The translations under genes and the position numbers were made by a program. The notes below the pieces were generated by a model, which saw only the letters and a program-made list of their open reading frames with translations, did no database searches and had not been told where the DNA came from. A stretch of 64,000 nucleotides of DNA from Planococcus sp. MER TA 32b (lineage in GTDB: Bacteria > Bacillota > Bacilli > Bacillales_A > Planococcaceae). The stretch lies in contig JAMCAN010000003.1 in the NCBI GenBank assembly GCA_023715185.1, positions 124,001-188,000 of the forward strand. The letters are read 5' to 3'. The number at the start of each line of letters is the position of its first letter. Within the stretch, counting starts at the first letter, position 1. Shown one piece after another: positions 19,633 to 30,200 of the stretch.

Positions 19633-20541
19633 TTATTTCGATATCACACTGCGCAAAGCCAGGTTGATGTTCTGCGGGCGTTCTGCCAATCTTCTCATGA
19701 AGTAGGCGTACCAGTCTTTTCCGTAAGGCACATACGTCGTGAAAGCATATCCTTCCGCCGCCAATTCCTTCTGCATTTCCGTACGGAAACCGTAAAGCAT
19801 CTGGAATTCAAAACGGTCATGAGGGATATTGTTTTCTTCAACGAATTTCTTCACTTCATTGATGATGTTATGGTCATGGGTCGCGATGGAAGTAAACGCT
19901 TTCCCGAGAAGCCGGATTTTGATCAATTTAAGGAAGTTTTCATCAATATCCTGCTTGCTTTGCAGGGAAACATCAGGAATTTCCTTGTAAGCACCTTTTA
20001 CGAGGCGCAGACGGACATCTTCCAGACGCTCCAAGTCTTTTTCTGAACGGTATAAATATGCTTGGATTACTGTACCGACATTCGGATAATCCTTGCGCAA
20101 TGCCGTCAAAATATCAAGAGTCTGCTGGAGGTGGGCATAATCTTCCATGTCCAGGTTGATGAATATATCGTATTTTTCGGCTGCAGCTGCAATTTCGCGA
20201 ATATTTTCAAGGCTGAAATCGTAATCGATATCCAGTCCGATTTGAGTCAGCTTAATCGACATATGGGCATCTACGCCATGTTCTTGAATGGCTTCTATTG
20301 TATTGATGATATCTTCTTTGGCGGCAGTCGCTTCTTCTCTGCTGTAGACGAATTCGCCGAGGTTGTCGATTGTCGCACTGATTTTCATGCTGTTCAATTC
20401 TTTAACCGATTTCATCATACTGTCAATATCAGTACCGGCCACCATTTTACTGGCACCTAATTTTAATCCCCATTTTTTTGCACCGCTGTTCAACAATTGG
20501 TTTTTGCTCATAGCAATAAAAAAGTCTCTAGTTACACCCAC
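19633..20541 (-). CDS. putB: Proline dehydrogenase (monofunctional)
   Basis: FAD-dependent enzyme that oxidises L-proline to pyrroline-5-carboxylate. The 302-residue length fits the short Gram-positive form. Family motifs are visible: INLDMEDYAHLQQTLD, GTVIQAYLYRSEKD (FAD), RLVKGAYKE, and EFQMLYGFRTEMQ, with the substrate-binding Arg pair in the YAYFMRRLAERPQN segment at the C-terminus. RBS AGGAGGAAATATTG-type upstream. The partner P5C dehydrogenase and putP are not in the window. Bacillus has two paralogues (putB, fadM), so the symbol is by family. Confidence 0.92.
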   Translation of the reverse strand: MGVTRDFFIAMSKNQLLNSGAKKWGLKLGASKMVAGTDIDSMMKSVKELNSMKISATIDNLGEFVYSREEATAAKEDIINTIEAIQEHGVDAHMSIKLTQIGLDIDYDFSLENIREIAAAAEKYDIFINLDMEDYAHLQQTLDILTALRKDYPNVGTVIQAYLYRSEKDLERLEDVRLRLVKGAYKEIPDVSLQSKQDIDENFLKLIKIRLLGKAFTSIATHDHNIINEVKKFVEENNIPHDRFEFQMLYGFRTEMQKELAAEGYAFTTYVPYGKDWYAYFMRRLAERPQNINLALRSVISK

Positions 20542-20851
20542 AATATTTCCTCCTATACTATCAAACGACTTAATTTATCTCGAAAAACTAGCAGATTGGC
20601 AAAGAATTGAATACAGCTTTTTCCATCGGGAATTCATGAAGAAAATCCAGAAGAACGCTGTGCGCCCGTATCCCAGATATATTATAATTGATTGTTTGAA
20701 GTCAGCATATCATTAAATATTATAGAATTAAAACTATTCCTATTAAAAAAAATAATTTTATGTCTTTTTTTAGTCCTGTAAACTTTTCATCGGGCTTTAC
20801 AAGTGTAGAATAGAGGATAACTTAAGGTTAAACCGGAAAGGAAGAGAGTGT
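20542..20851. other. Divergent promoter region
   Basis: 310 bases between divergent genes with no ORF. AT-rich around 20700-20770. TTTTCA followed 16 bases later by TAGAAT near 20785-20815 could be the promoter of the downstream membrane-protein gene. No clear operator was seen. Confidence 0.4.
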
Positions 20852-22261
20852 ATGAAAGGTATTGCAGCAAAAGGTTTTACCTTTTCGGTATCGGTTTATG
20901 CGCTGCTCCATTTCATCACCTATTTCTTCTTCAATGAGGCTTTGTTCAATATATTATCTGTCCTGGGGTTATTGACCTTAGTGTTCGGGTTGATTCTTCT
21001 GCCGCTCAATAAAATGCAATTGCCGATTTTCCTCTCCACAATTGCGGTCGGTGTCATGTTATTCACAAATGGCTCTTTGCTGGAAGGGCTGGCGGAAGGC
21101 TTCTTACAGATGCGCAGCCTGATTTCGCTGTTGCTGATTGTGCCGATGATCAGCTGGGTGTTGAACGAAGAACCTTATATTGATGAAATCATGAGTTACG
21201 GCCATAAATTTCTTAATGAAAGCCGAAAGTTTTACTTAGGATTAACCGGAATGACACAGATCATATCCCATTTCCTTCTATTTGGGGCGGTTCCAATGAT
21301 GTACAGCTTCATTGATTCGTTCTTGAAAGAGCAAAAAAGTGAAGCGTGGGAGCAATTCAAGGGCACCGCCATATTGCGCGGCTTTGCCTTGTCCACGCTA
21401 TGGGTCATCAGCATTCCGAGCTTCATTTTTGCGGTGGAAGCTTTGGGCGCCACTTTATGGAAGTCAGTTGTACTGGGCTTTGCTGCGGCTGCCGGCGGAA
21501 GTCTGCTGGGCGCGTTTTTTGCCTATCGCCAGGAAAAAAGAGATGGAGAAGACTTTTCAGCGGTCCTGCGGACTGAAATTGGCAAAGCAATCAAAAACTC
21601 GCGGAACACAGGCAAATGGAACCGGGATGTAGCGGAATTCGCTTTTCTGTTTGTGTCCCTGTTCGGTACGATATTTTTCATACACGAAGTCTGGAACATC
21701 GATTTTCTTGTAGTGATTCCACTTGTCATTTTGTTTTGGACATTGATTTATTTCCTGCTTAAAAAACGCATGGGGAATTATGTCGCGGATGGCAAAAATT
21801 ATTTCTCGAACGGGATTTCGCGGCAGGCGCAGCAATTCAGTATCTTATTGTCTGCCGGATTAATGATCTACGCGCTGAATAGATCAGGGACAGGCGCATA
21901 CGTGGTCGATGGCATGGATTACATTACAGAACTCATCCCGTTTCTGAATATCCTGCTGCTGCTGCCGTTCATCCTGATCATTCTCGGATTTATCGGCTTG
22001 GGTCCATTGCCTGTCATTGTACTCGTGACAGGGATTCTGGAAGGGGCGGCGCTGCCGTATCCGCCGGAATTGATCGTGCTTGCGGTAACTTCGGGCAGCG
22101 TCATTTCGATCATCCTGTCGCCGTTTGTCATGCCGGTTATCATATTGAGCAGCATGAACGGCTTAAGCGGCATCCGGAACGGCATCCGTTTCAATATAAA
22201 ATATGCCATTGCTTTCTATATAATGGTCCAGCTGTTCATCCAGACAAGCATTCTTCTATAA
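20852..22261 (+). CDS. Multi-pass membrane protein of unknown function
   Basis: A 469-residue integral membrane protein with about 12 hydrophobic segments and a charged cytoplasmic loop near residues 220-260 (RQEKRDGEDFS to NTGKWNRDV). Sequence such as GPLPVIVLVTGILEG followed by LVMPV-type helices resembles secondary permeases that work by paired half-repeats, but I cannot place it in a named family. RBS AAGGAAGAGAG before ATG 20852. It is monocistronic, divergent from proline dehydrogenase and ends in its own terminator. Confidence 0.7.
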   Translation: MKGIAAKGFTFSVSVYALLHFITYFFFNEALFNILSVLGLLTLVFGLILLPLNKMQLPIFLSTIAVGVMLFTNGSLLEGLAEGFLQMRSLISLLLIVPMISWVLNEEPYIDEIMSYGHKFLNESRKFYLGLTGMTQIISHFLLFGAVPMMYSFIDSFLKEQKSEAWEQFKGTAILRGFALSTLWVISIPSFIFAVEALGATLWKSVVLGFAAAAGGSLLGAFFAYRQEKRDGEDFSAVLRTEIGKAIKNSRNTGKWNRDVAEFAFLFVSLFGTIFFIHEVWNIDFLVVIPLVILFWTLIYFLLKKRMGNYVADGKNYFSNGISRQAQQFSILLSAGLMIYALNRSGTGAYVVDGMDYITELIPFLNILLLLPFILIILGFIGLGPLPVIVLVTGILEGAALPYPPELIVLAVTSGSVISIILSPFVMPVIILSSMNGLSGIRNGIRFNIKYAIAFYIMVQLFIQTSILL

Positions 22262-22268
22262 GCCGATT

Positions 22269-22297
22269 ATCCACCTGTCAGAGGGTGGATTTTCTTT
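22269..22297 (+). terminator. Intrinsic terminator after membrane-protein gene
   Basis: ATCCACC (22269-22275) pairs with GGTGGAT (22284-22290), followed by TTTCTTTT. Confidence 0.8.
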
Positions 22298-22400
22298 TGC
22301 TGAATATTATAAGTAGCCGGGATGTATGCGGTTTGATAGGCTATATATAAATTGAGCCGGTAGCGAGTGGGAGCCGGCGATGCAGAAGGAGGAGTTTTGT

Positions 22401-23447
22401 TTGGCAATTCTTCATATGCTTACAGGTTCATACGCGAGCCGGGAAGACGAAGGCATCAAGCTGTGGCAGTTCGATACGGAGTCGGGGGAGTTAAAGGAAG
22501 TGGCGGGTGTCAGCGGAATTGAACGCCCATCGTTTCTCGCAATTCATCCGTCGCAGGAAATAGTGGCTTCCGGCAGCGAAGATTTCAACGGCGAAGTGGT
22601 TTCCTATAATTTAAAGCTGGACAGCGGAACGATAAAAGAGCACAGCCGCAACAGCGGGAACGGCGATCATCCGGCTTATGTCACAATTGACCGCAGCGGC
22701 AGCTGGCTGTTGTCCGTCAATTATTCCGGCGGCAACGTAAATGTGTTCGAATTGAAAGAAGATGGGACGATCGGTGAAATGACCGACTCAGTGCAGCATG
22801 AAGGGACAGGGCCGAACCTGGAAAGGCAGGATGCTGCCCATCCGCATTCCATTATACAAGTGCCGGGAAAAAATCTGTTTGCTGTATCAGATCTTGGAAC
22901 GGATACGATTTACTTTTATCAGCTCGATATGCAAAGCGGAAAGTTATCGCTCGGCCACGCGATAGATACGGAAGCGGGAAGCGGTCCGAGGCATCTCGCT
23001 TTTCATCCGGAATTGCCGCTGATTTATTCGCTTGGAGAACTTGACTCGACAATGACGGTCTTTTCGTTTGAAAAGGAAAACGGAACTGAACAGATTCAGC
23101 GCGTGTCCCTGTTGCCGACAGCTTTTGAAGGGGAAAATACTGCTGCTGAGGTGGCTGTCTCAAAAGACGGCAAGTTCCTTTACGCTTCGAACAGAGGGCA
23201 CGACAGCATCGTCTCTTTCGAAATCGACGAAAGCGGTAAACTCCAAAGCCCTGAATTCACCAGCAGCGGCGGTGAAGGGCCGCGCCATTTCTCGCTGGTT
23301 CCCGGCGGCGGATGGCTGATTGCGGGCAACGAGAAATCTGATTCCCTGACAGTTTTAAAACTGGAAGACGGACGGCCGATCGAACTTGCACAGGAAATAA
23401 AAACAACAGCGCCAGTCTGTGTGAAATTCATCGAACAGGAAATATAG
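22401..23447 (+). CDS. pgl: 6-phosphogluconolactonase (beta-propeller lactonase family)
   Basis: A 348-residue seven-bladed propeller of the YkgB/COG2706 lactonase type, which hydrolyses 6-phosphogluconolactone in the pentose phosphate pathway. Family blocks are LTGSYASREDEGI, the His/Asp-rich AHPHSIIQVPGK and GSGPRHLAFHPELPL, repeated as GEGPRHFSLVPGG. Start: AAGGAGGAG (22387-22395) sits exactly before TTG 22401, so I use this TTG rather than the in-frame ATG at 22380, which lies upstream of that ribosome site. No zwf or gnd is near. Confidence 0.88.
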   Translation: MAILHMLTGSYASREDEGIKLWQFDTESGELKEVAGVSGIERPSFLAIHPSQEIVASGSEDFNGEVVSYNLKLDSGTIKEHSRNSGNGDHPAYVTIDRSGSWLLSVNYSGGNVNVFELKEDGTIGEMTDSVQHEGTGPNLERQDAAHPHSIIQVPGKNLFAVSDLGTDTIYFYQLDMQSGKLSLGHAIDTEAGSGPRHLAFHPELPLIYSLGELDSTMTVFSFEKENGTEQIQRVSLLPTAFEGENTAAEVAVSKDGKFLYASNRGHDSIVSFEIDESGKLQSPEFTSSGGEGPRHFSLVPGGGWLIAGNEKSDSLTVLKLEDGRPIELAQEIKTTAPVCVKFIEQEI

Positions 23448-23481
23448 AAACAGGCCGCGGACATTTGTCCGCGGCCTGTTT
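23448..23481. terminator. Bidirectional terminator between pgl and convergent gene
   Basis: Perfect 15-bp stem (23448-23462 with 23467-23481), loop ATTT. Confidence 0.92.
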
Positions 23482-23486
23482 TCTGT

Positions 23487-23816
23487 TTACCAATCCTCTG
23501 ATTCTTTTTCTATGACGCCGAATTCTTTCAAGATGCTTGTGAACCGGCTTTCCACATTTCCTTCGAAAGCTTCGGCTGTGCAGTCGGTATGCGGCGGATA
23601 GTTCAGTTCCCGTGCCTGCTGCAGGGTCGATTCCTCGAGGTAATTTGTCGCGTCCGCTTCCTGGAAGCAAGAAGGGGCGATATAAGTCCGGTGGGTATGC
23701 TCCAGAACCACCCGTGTGTTGGGCGGGGGAACATTTTCGCGCGGAACGAAAAGGAAAATCAAAAATGCGGCCGCAGCCAAAATGCCGAGCAAAATCCAGA
23801 TATTCATTTTTTTCAT
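23487..23816 (-). CDS. Membrane-anchored hypothetical protein downstream of SCO
   Basis: A 109-residue protein with an N-terminal membrane helix (residues 5-24) and an extracytoplasmic domain containing two Cys (in PSCFQEAD and HTDCTAEA), which might bind metal or form a disulfide. It starts 3 bases after the SCO stop behind AGGAGGAATAA, so the two form an operon. The pairing with a copper-chaperone protein suggests a role in cytochrome oxidase assembly, by context only. Confidence 0.75.
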   Translation of the reverse strand: MKKMNIWILLGILAAAAFLIFLFVPRENVPPPNTRVVLEHTHRTYIAPSCFQEADATNYLEESTLQQARELNYPPHTDCTAEAFEGNVESRFTSILKEFGVIEKESEDW

Positions 23817-23819
23817 CGC

Positions 23820-24398
23820 TTATTCCTCCGCCAAAAGGATTTTGATGTCACTGATGATTTCTTCTGTCGGTGGGTCGATGCCATCGTAGAATTTGCGGAC
23901 GACACCATCTTTATCAACCAGATTGAAAGACGTTCCATGAATGACCTGATCTTCATTCGCGGGTTTTCTGGCAACGACTTTAAAATTCTCCATCGCGAAT
24001 GCATCGATTTCTTCAGGAGAATACCCAGTCAGCAGATCCCAGCTGCTGAGATCGGCGCCGTAGTTCTCTGCGTATGACTTTAACACTTCAGGTGTATCAA
24101 TCGTTGGGTCCACACTGAACGAAACAATCCGCACATCAAGCCCTTCCTGCTTCAATTGCTCCTGTAATGCGGTCATATTTGCCATCATCGGCAAACAGAC
24201 TGTCGTGCAGTTGGTGAATACGAAATCCGCCAGCCAAACCTCGCCTTGCAGATCCGCCAGGCCGACATCTTCATTATTTTGATTGGTGAAAGTGAAATCT
24301 TCTATTTCCCAGCTGACGGGATCTTTTATTTCCTGGCCGCAGCCGACAAGGAAAAGACTCAACACTATTAAAAGGGTAAACCACTTAGTTTTCAGCAA
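23820..24398 (-). CDS. SCO1/SenC family copper-binding lipoprotein
   Basis: Thioredoxin-fold protein that delivers copper to or reduces the CuA centre of cytochrome c oxidase. The 192-residue protein has a lipobox LFLVGC (lipid Cys20), the copper ligands Cys64 and Cys68 in CTTVC and His154 in VIHGTSF, so all three family ligands are intact. It uses a TTG start at 24396-24398 behind AAAGGACGG. It heads a two-gene operon with the anchored Cys-containing protein. Bacillus YpmQ (BsSco) is the closest characterised relative by family. Confidence 0.92.
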   Translation of the reverse strand: MLKTKWFTLLIVLSLFLVGCGQEIKDPVSWEIEDFTFTNQNNEDVGLADLQGEVWLADFVFTNCTTVCLPMMANMTALQEQLKQEGLDVRIVSFSVDPTIDTPEVLKSYAENYGADLSSWDLLTGYSPEEIDAFAMENFKVVARKPANEDQVIHGTSFNLVDKDGVVRKFYDGIDPPTEEIISDIKILLAEE

Positions 24399-24666
24399 TA
24401 GTACCCGTCCTTTCTGAATCGCTATCGTGAATCCTTATAAGCGTAGTGGATATGGAGCCGCCAAACAAGTACCGGGCGCCAAAAACATGTGTAAATATTT
24501 CGAACGGAAGGGATGGGAAGCTGAAGCAAAATGAAATAGCGGAAATAAAATATATTTGTAATTCAATTTACAAAAAATTTAGTCAATTTACAAAGGATTA
24601 TCATGGGGCGTGTAGAATCTACTAAAGATAGATAATTAAGGAAAGGCGATGTTAGGAGGAGTTCGT

Positions 24667-26550
24667 TTGATTATCCAGGAAGAAGAATTGACGGCAGATA
24701 AATTGAAGGACTTCCATAACGGCCAGATGAAAAATGCCTATCAATATTTTGGCGCGAAAGTTGAAAGGGGCTATACCTCATTCACGCTGTGGGTTCCTGA
24801 GGTCATGAAGGTCACGGTTGTAATCTGCAATCCGGAAACTGATGAAAAAGTTGCGCATGAGATGAAAAGGCTGCCGTATGACGAAACGATTTGGCAAATC
24901 CGTGTGCCGGCGGATTTGACGGGCTACTCCTATATTTACGAAATTCTTTTGCCGAATGGCGAACTCCTTGAGAAGTCGGATCCGTATGCCAGACAAGGAG
25001 AGATGAGGCCGCAGACAAGGTCGGTGATTGCCGGACCTTCGCGGCATGAATGGCAGGGAGATGTCATGAAAAAGAAGCGCAGCCTCGCTGCAAATCATGT
25101 GGAAAAACCGATGGCAATTTATGAATTGCATGTCGGGACCTGGAAGCGGAACAGGCAAGGAGGTTTTCTGACTTACCGGGAATTGGCTGATGAACTGGTT
25201 CCTTATGTGAAAAAAATGGGTTTTACACATATTGAAATCCTGCCGATTACAGAACATCCTCTCGATGAGTCATGGGGTTATCAGGCAACCGGCTATTTTG
25301 CGCCGACAATCCGCTATGGCAGCGCCGATGACTTGAAGTATTTTATTTCCGAATGCGCAAAAAATGAAATCGGAATATTTTTGGACTGGATTCCGGGCCA
25401 TTTCTGCAGTGATGCTTTTGCGCTTTCTTTATTCAACGGGAAACCGCTTTACGAAGAATCCCGTGAAGAAAGAAGAGTGAATCACGATTGGGGGACATTG
25501 AATTTCGATATCCAAAAAGGGGAAGTGGTCAGCTTCCTGATTTCAAGCGCCCATTATTGGATGGAAGAATTCAAATTCGACGGTTTTCGCATGGACGCAG
25601 TCATTACTCAGCTTTTTATACCGAATGAAGAAGTGCGGCCCTTTAATGAAGAGGGCAAGGGATTTTTACGCACCTTAGTTTCCAGTTTGAAAAAAGAGTT
25701 CCCCGATTCAATTCTTATTGCCGAAGATGCTTGGGGGCATCCGAAAGTGACGCATGCCGCGGAAGACAATGGAGTCGGCTTCGATTACAAATGGAATTTC
25801 GGCTGGATGCACGACACGCTTGCCTATATGAAGGAGCAGCCTTCAGAACGCTCGGAACACCATGAAAAGATGAATTTCTCGCTTATGTATCAATACGATG
25901 AACGATATATTTTAGCTTTTTCGCACGATGAAGTCGTTCATGGCGAAAAATCATTATTGAATAAACTGCCGGGGACAATTGAAGAGAAATTCAGCCAATT
26001 ACGTTTGCTGCTCGGTTTTTGGATAACGCATCCCGGTAAAAAGCTGTTGTTCATGGGCCAGGAATTCGGACATTTTGATGAATGGGAATTTAAGCCCGAG
26101 CTGGACTGGGGTTCGCTGGAACAAGAGGCGCACCGGAAGATGGCTTATTTTACAGAAAACCTCCTGTCATTTTATAAAAGGGAAGGATCACTTTACCAAT
26201 TGGATGATCACCCGAAAGGCTTTGTCTGGCTTGATGCGGACAATCATGAACAGAGTGTCGCCTCTTTCATCAGAAGGGGGAAGGATTCGGAAGATGAGTG
26301 CATCATACTTTGCAATTTTTCGCATAATGCCTATCCGGAATTTCGTGTTGGGGTCCCGGGGACCGGAGAATATGAACAGGTCTTTTCCAGTGCCGCAGCC
26401 GAATATGGAGGCGTCCAGAGCAGCATCACCCGTACAGCTTCAGCTGAGGATATCGGAGCGGATGGACAGGAGAAGTCCATAAAAATTGAGTTGCCTGCAT
26501 TTACAATGTGTATCTGGAAATTGACAGAGAAAGGGAGCGAAGCGGATTGA
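24667..26550 (+). CDS. glgB: 1,4-alpha-glucan branching enzyme
   Basis: GH13 enzyme that introduces alpha-1,6 branches into glycogen; 627 residues. It has the N-terminal CBM48-like domain (about 25-110) and a TIM barrel with the four GH13 regions: [15 protein letters not shown] (nucleophile Asp), ILIAEDAWG (acid Glu) and FSHDEVVHG (transition-state Asp). Start: TTG 24667 has AGGAGGAG at ideal distance; ATG 24649, six codons earlier, is an alternative behind AAGGAAAGG. First gene of a tight glgBCDA operon; the next gene overlaps its stop. An AT-rich stretch with TTTACA motifs (24560-24620) probably holds the promoter. Confidence 0.95.
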   Translation: MIIQEEELTADKLKDFHNGQMKNAYQYFGAKVERGYTSFTLWVPEVMKVTVVICNPETDEKVAHEMKRLPYDETIWQIRVPADLTGYSYIYEILLPNGELLEKSDPYARQGEMRPQTRSVIAGPSRHEWQGDVMKKKRSLAANHVEKPMAIYELHVGTWKRNRQGGFLTYRELADELVPYVKKMGFTHIEILPITEHPLDESWGYQATGYFAPTIRYGSADDLKYFISECAKNEIGIFLDWIPGHFCSDAFALSLFNGKPLYEESREERRVNHDWGTLNFDIQKGEVVSFLISSAHYWMEEFKFDGFRMDAVITQLFIPNEEVRPFNEEGKGFLRTLVSSLKKEFPDSILIAEDAWGHPKVTHAAEDNGVGFDYKWNFGWMHDTLAYMKEQPSERSEHHEKMNFSLMYQYDERYILAFSHDEVVHGEKSLLNKLPGTIEEKFSQLRLLLGFWITHPGKKLLFMGQEFGHFDEWEFKPELDWGSLEQEAHRKMAYFTENLLSFYKREGSLYQLDDHPKGFVWLDADNHEQSVASFIRRGKDSEDECIILCNFSHNAYPEFRVGVPGTGEYEQVFSSAAAEYGGVQSSITRTASAEDIGADGQEKSIKIELPAFTMCIWKLTEKGSEAD

Positions 26551-27713
26551 AAAAGCAGATGGTTGCAATGCTATTGGCCGGCGGGCAAGGAACCCGGCTG
26601 AAAGAACTTACTTATGCAGTGGCGAAGCCGGCGATTCCATTTGGCGGGAAATACCGCATCATTGATTTTCCGTTATCAAACTGCACAAATTCGGAAATCC
26701 ATACAGTCGGTGTTTTAACGCAATATCAGCCGCATTTATTGCATCAATATATCGGCCTTGGAACCCCGTGGGACCTTGACCGCCGAAATGGTGGCGTGAC
26801 GATGCTCCCGCCGTATGCGGAAGCTGACGGCATTAAATGGTATGACGGAACCGCGAATGCGATTTATCAGAATATGAAATTTCTGGAGGCGCATCAGCCG
26901 GAATATGTGCTGATCCTGTCGGGGGACCATATATATAAGATGAATTATATGCTGATGCTGGATTTCCACATCAAACAGCAGGCGGATGCCACGATTTCGG
27001 TCATCGAAGTGCCATGGGAAGAGGCGAGCCGCTTTGGTTTGATGGAGACGGACGAGGACCTTCAGATCAAGCGGTTTGTCGAAAAGCCGGCTGACCCGCA
27101 AACTAATTTGGCATCTATGGGCGTCTATATTTTTAATTATCAAAAGCTGAAGGAGTATCTAGAGAAAGATGCGGAAGCAGAGGATTCAAGCCATGATTTC
27201 GGAAAAGATATCATTCCCGCGATGCTTGGAGGCGGCGAGAAATTGGTCGCTTATCCGTATAAGGGCTATTGGAAAGATGTCGGGACTGTTGAGAGCCTAT
27301 GGGAAGCGAATATGGATCTATTGGAACTCGATTCCGGCCTGGTGCTCCATGATTCAGCCTGGAGAATTTTTTCATCCAATCCCCAGCTGCCTCCGCAAGT
27401 GGTGACGTCGACATGTGAAATCCAGGAATCGTTTGTTAATGAAGGATGCATCATTGAAGGGAAGGTGCGAAGGTCGATCATTTCCCAGGATGTCCACATA
27501 AAAGAAGGGGCGGAAATCGATGAATGTGTCGTCATGGCTGGCACGGTCGTCGGAGCAGGAGCAAAGATCAGGCGCGCGATCTTAACGCCTGACCTTGATA
27601 TTCCCGCAAACTTTGAATTGCAGAAAAAAGATGGGGAAATCACTCTTCTGACGAAAGAAACGATCGAAAAATGGGAAGGGAGTGGAGACGATGCGTTTAG
27701 CGGCAGTAATTGA
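26547..27713 (+). CDS. glgC: Glucose-1-phosphate adenylyltransferase
   Basis: Makes ADP-glucose from glucose-1-phosphate and ATP, the committed step of glycogen synthesis. The 388-residue protein has the nucleotide loop [15 protein letters not shown] at about residues 6-20, the allosteric/substrate segments [20 protein letters not shown] and [10 protein letters not shown] (catalytic Asp), and a C-terminal left-handed beta-helix. Start is TTG 26547, whose bases overlap the glgB stop (TTGA), with AAAGGGAG upstream; codons before this lie inside glgB. Confidence 0.95.
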   Translation: MKKQMVAMLLAGGQGTRLKELTYAVAKPAIPFGGKYRIIDFPLSNCTNSEIHTVGVLTQYQPHLLHQYIGLGTPWDLDRRNGGVTMLPPYAEADGIKWYDGTANAIYQNMKFLEAHQPEYVLILSGDHIYKMNYMLMLDFHIKQQADATISVIEVPWEEASRFGLMETDEDLQIKRFVEKPADPQTNLASMGVYIFNYQKLKEYLEKDAEAEDSSHDFGKDIIPAMLGGGEKLVAYPYKGYWKDVGTVESLWEANMDLLELDSGLVLHDSAWRIFSSNPQLPPQVVTSTCEIQESFVNEGCIIEGKVRRSIISQDVHIKEGAEIDECVVMAGTVVGAGAKIRRAILTPDLDIPANFELQKKDGEITLLTKETIEKWEGSGDDAFSGSN

Positions 27714-28713
27714 CGCGACTGTCACGATTCCTGGCCTGAAGGAATTGGCGATGTACCGGTCTTCGGCTTCAATTCCATTTGCAGGCAGGTATCGCTTGAT
27801 CGACTTTGCATTATCCAATATCGTGAATTCGGATATCAACTCTGTCGGGGTCTTTGCTTCGCAGCAAAGCGTTTCCCTGATGGACCATATCGGCAAAGGG
27901 AAGAGTTGGGATCTGGATCGGCGCAGGAATGGCCTTTACTTTTTGCCTACTTCGCAAAGAGAAGGCGACCAATTGAGCGTCGGCTCATTTGCGGCGCTGG
28001 AAGATCACCTCAATTTTTTCAATAAAAGCACACAGCCTCATATCGTGGTGACCAGTGCCTTTTCCATTTCACAATTGGATTACAACGATATGCTGGAAAA
28101 GCATTTAGCTTCAGGAGCTGACATCACAGAAGCAGTCCGTGATGGCGAGTGCATGAAATCCTATATAGTATCCAAAGAGTTATTGATGAAGATGATTAAA
28201 GGTTTTCGGGAAGATCGGGTTGTAAGTGTGGAAGATATCGTTAATCTGAAGAAAAAACCATATACCTTCGCCCAATACGAATATGAAGGTTATTTTGTCC
28301 TGATCAATTCGATGGAAAGCTATTTCAATGAATCAATGGCGCTGTTGAATGAAATTACATGGAGGCAGTTATTCCTGCCGGAAAGACCGATTTATACGAA
28401 AGTCAAAGATGAACCGCCGACAAAATATATGAAAGGGTCCAACGTCAAACGATCGCTGGTTGCGAACGGAAGCTTATTGGAAGGACAAGTCAGCGACAGC
28501 ATTCTGAGCCGGGCTGTGGAGATCGGCAAAAATTCAAAACTCGAAAATTGCATCATCATGCAAAAATGTGTAATAGAAGAAAACTGTGATCTGCTGTATG
28601 TGATTGCGGATAAAGATGTGCGCATCAAAGCCGGAAGTGTCATCCATGGCACTAAAGAAAAGCCGATGGTCATCCGCAAAGGCAGTGTAGTGTTCGAGGG
28701 GGAAGATGTATGA
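27691..28713 (+). CDS. glgD: GlgD, regulatory subunit of ADP-glucose pyrophosphorylase
   Basis: A 340-residue GlgC paralogue that forms the heteromer GlgC-GlgD in Bacillota. It keeps the fold ([26 protein letters not shown]-terminal beta-helix) but the first glycine-rich nucleotide loop is lost: the N-terminus reads [12 protein letters not shown] instead of a GG-x-GTR loop, consistent with a non-catalytic modulatory role known for GlgD. It overlaps glgC by 23 bases (ATG 27691 behind GGGAGTGG) and its own stop overlaps glgA. Confidence 0.94.
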   Translation: MRLAAVIDATVTIPGLKELAMYRSSASIPFAGRYRLIDFALSNIVNSDINSVGVFASQQSVSLMDHIGKGKSWDLDRRRNGLYFLPTSQREGDQLSVGSFAALEDHLNFFNKSTQPHIVVTSAFSISQLDYNDMLEKHLASGADITEAVRDGECMKSYIVSKELLMKMIKGFREDRVVSVEDIVNLKKKPYTFAQYEYEGYFVLINSMESYFNESMALLNEITWRQLFLPERPIYTKVKDEPPTKYMKGSNVKRSLVANGSLLEGQVSDSILSRAVEIGKNSKLENCIIMQKCVIEENCDLLYVIADKDVRIKAGSVIHGTKEKPMVIRKGSVVFEGEDV

Positions 28714-30158
28714 AAATTATTATGGCGGCGGCGGAATGCGTCCCTTTTGCAAAAACAGGGGGATTGGCCGATGTAATCGGCGCATTGCCGAAGGAACTGG
28801 CGAAAAACAACCATGACGTTACTGTATTCTTGCCCCGATACAGCCTCATTGCGGAAGAGTTTACACAGGATCTTTCATTGCTTGAAGAAATTCCTGTCCC
28901 CTTTGGCGGAGAAAGTAAAACGTGTGCTGTTTATCAATACAACGATGAAAACATCCGTTATCTATTCCTGGATAACCGGGAATATTTCGGACGGTCCCAA
29001 ATATACGGCGAGCCGGATGACGGGGAACGCTTTAACTTTTTCAGCCTTGCTGTCCTGACAGCAATGGAAAAGCTGGCAGTAGAGGCTGACATCATCCATG
29101 TCCATGATTGGCATACAGCCATCATTCCTTTGCTGATAAAAAAAGACAGCAGGTTCAAGAGACTCAGGGAAAGTGTCAAAACGGTTTTGACGATACACAA
29201 TCTTCAATTTCAGGGCGTCTTTCCGTCCACTGTTTTCACAAACGGATTTGAGTTTGCGGAAAATGGATTCGACCTTTCTTCAATTGAATGGAACGGAAAC
29301 TACAATATGCTCAAAACCGGCATTTCCTTTGCCGACAAAATAACGACTGTCAGTCCAAGTTATCGGGATGAAATCCTGACAGCCCGATACGGAGAAGGCT
29401 TGCAAGAGGTTCTCGAGGAACGTAAAGGCGATCTGGTCGGGATACTTAACGGATTGGATACAAAATTCTATAATCCTGCAACCGACCTGGCGATTGAAAT
29501 GGAATTTGATTACTCATCAATCGAGGAGAAGGCGGTAAACAAGCGCAAAGCTCAGTCATTATTGGGCTTGCCGGTGAAAGGGGATATTCCCCTGGCCGTC
29601 ATGATTTCAAGGCTGGCGGGCCAAAAGGGAATCGATATTTTGGAAGAAAGCTTGCCGGAATTGCTGGAAACCAATGATATGCAGTTTATCCTGCTTGGGT
29701 CAGGAGAAGGGAAGTTTGAAAACTTCTTTGTGCAGCTGTCTGAAAAGTTTCCGGACAAAGCGGCGGCACATATTGGATTCGATGAAGACCTTGCGCATCA
29801 GCTTTATGCAGGGGCCGATATCTTCCTGATGCCTTCGCATTTTGAACCTTGTGGTTTAAGCCAGCTCATTTCAATGCGTTACGGCACCGTTCCTGTAGCC
29901 AATAAAACAGGCGGCTTGAAAGATACAGTCATTGAATATGACCGTATTACCCAAACGGGCAACGGCTTTTTGAGTGACTTCACCCTGCATTCGCCTTTCG
30001 CGGAGGCGGTGAAACGGGCGCTGGCACTTTACCGGCAATCCGAGCATTGGGAAGCGATCAAAAAAAACGGCATGAATGCGGATTATTCCTGGAAGCGGTC
30101 CGCCAAAGTCTATGAACAGCTTTATCAGGGATTGACCAAAAATCTTACCGCAAAATAA
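28710..30158 (+). CDS. glgA: Glycogen synthase (ADP-glucose)
   Basis: GT5 glycosyltransferase that elongates alpha-1,4-glucan from ADP-glucose; 482 residues. Signature KTGGLADVIGALPKEL (residues 16-31, ADP-glucose binding) and the C-terminal MPSHFEPCGLSQLISMRYG nucleotide-binding block are intact. The start forms ATGA with the glgD stop, so translation is coupled. It is the last gene of the operon: no glycogen phosphorylase glgP follows, unlike the Bacillus glgBCDAP operon. Confidence 0.96.
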   Translation: MKIIMAAAECVPFAKTGGLADVIGALPKELAKNNHDVTVFLPRYSLIAEEFTQDLSLLEEIPVPFGGESKTCAVYQYNDENIRYLFLDNREYFGRSQIYGEPDDGERFNFFSLAVLTAMEKLAVEADIIHVHDWHTAIIPLLIKKDSRFKRLRESVKTVLTIHNLQFQGVFPSTVFTNGFEFAENGFDLSSIEWNGNYNMLKTGISFADKITTVSPSYRDEILTARYGEGLQEVLEERKGDLVGILNGLDTKFYNPATDLAIEMEFDYSSIEEKAVNKRKAQSLLGLPVKGDIPLAVMISRLAGQKGIDILEESLPELLETNDMQFILLGSGEGKFENFFVQLSEKFPDKAAAHIGFDEDLAHQLYAGADIFLMPSHFEPCGLSQLISMRYGTVPVANKTGGLKDTVIEYDRITQTGNGFLSDFTLHSPFAEAVKRALALYRQSEHWEAIKKNGMNADYSWKRSAKVYEQLYQGLTKNLTAK

Positions 30159-30200
30159 CCCGGGAATTCGCTATAGAACGACCGAAGGAAAGGTGATCTG

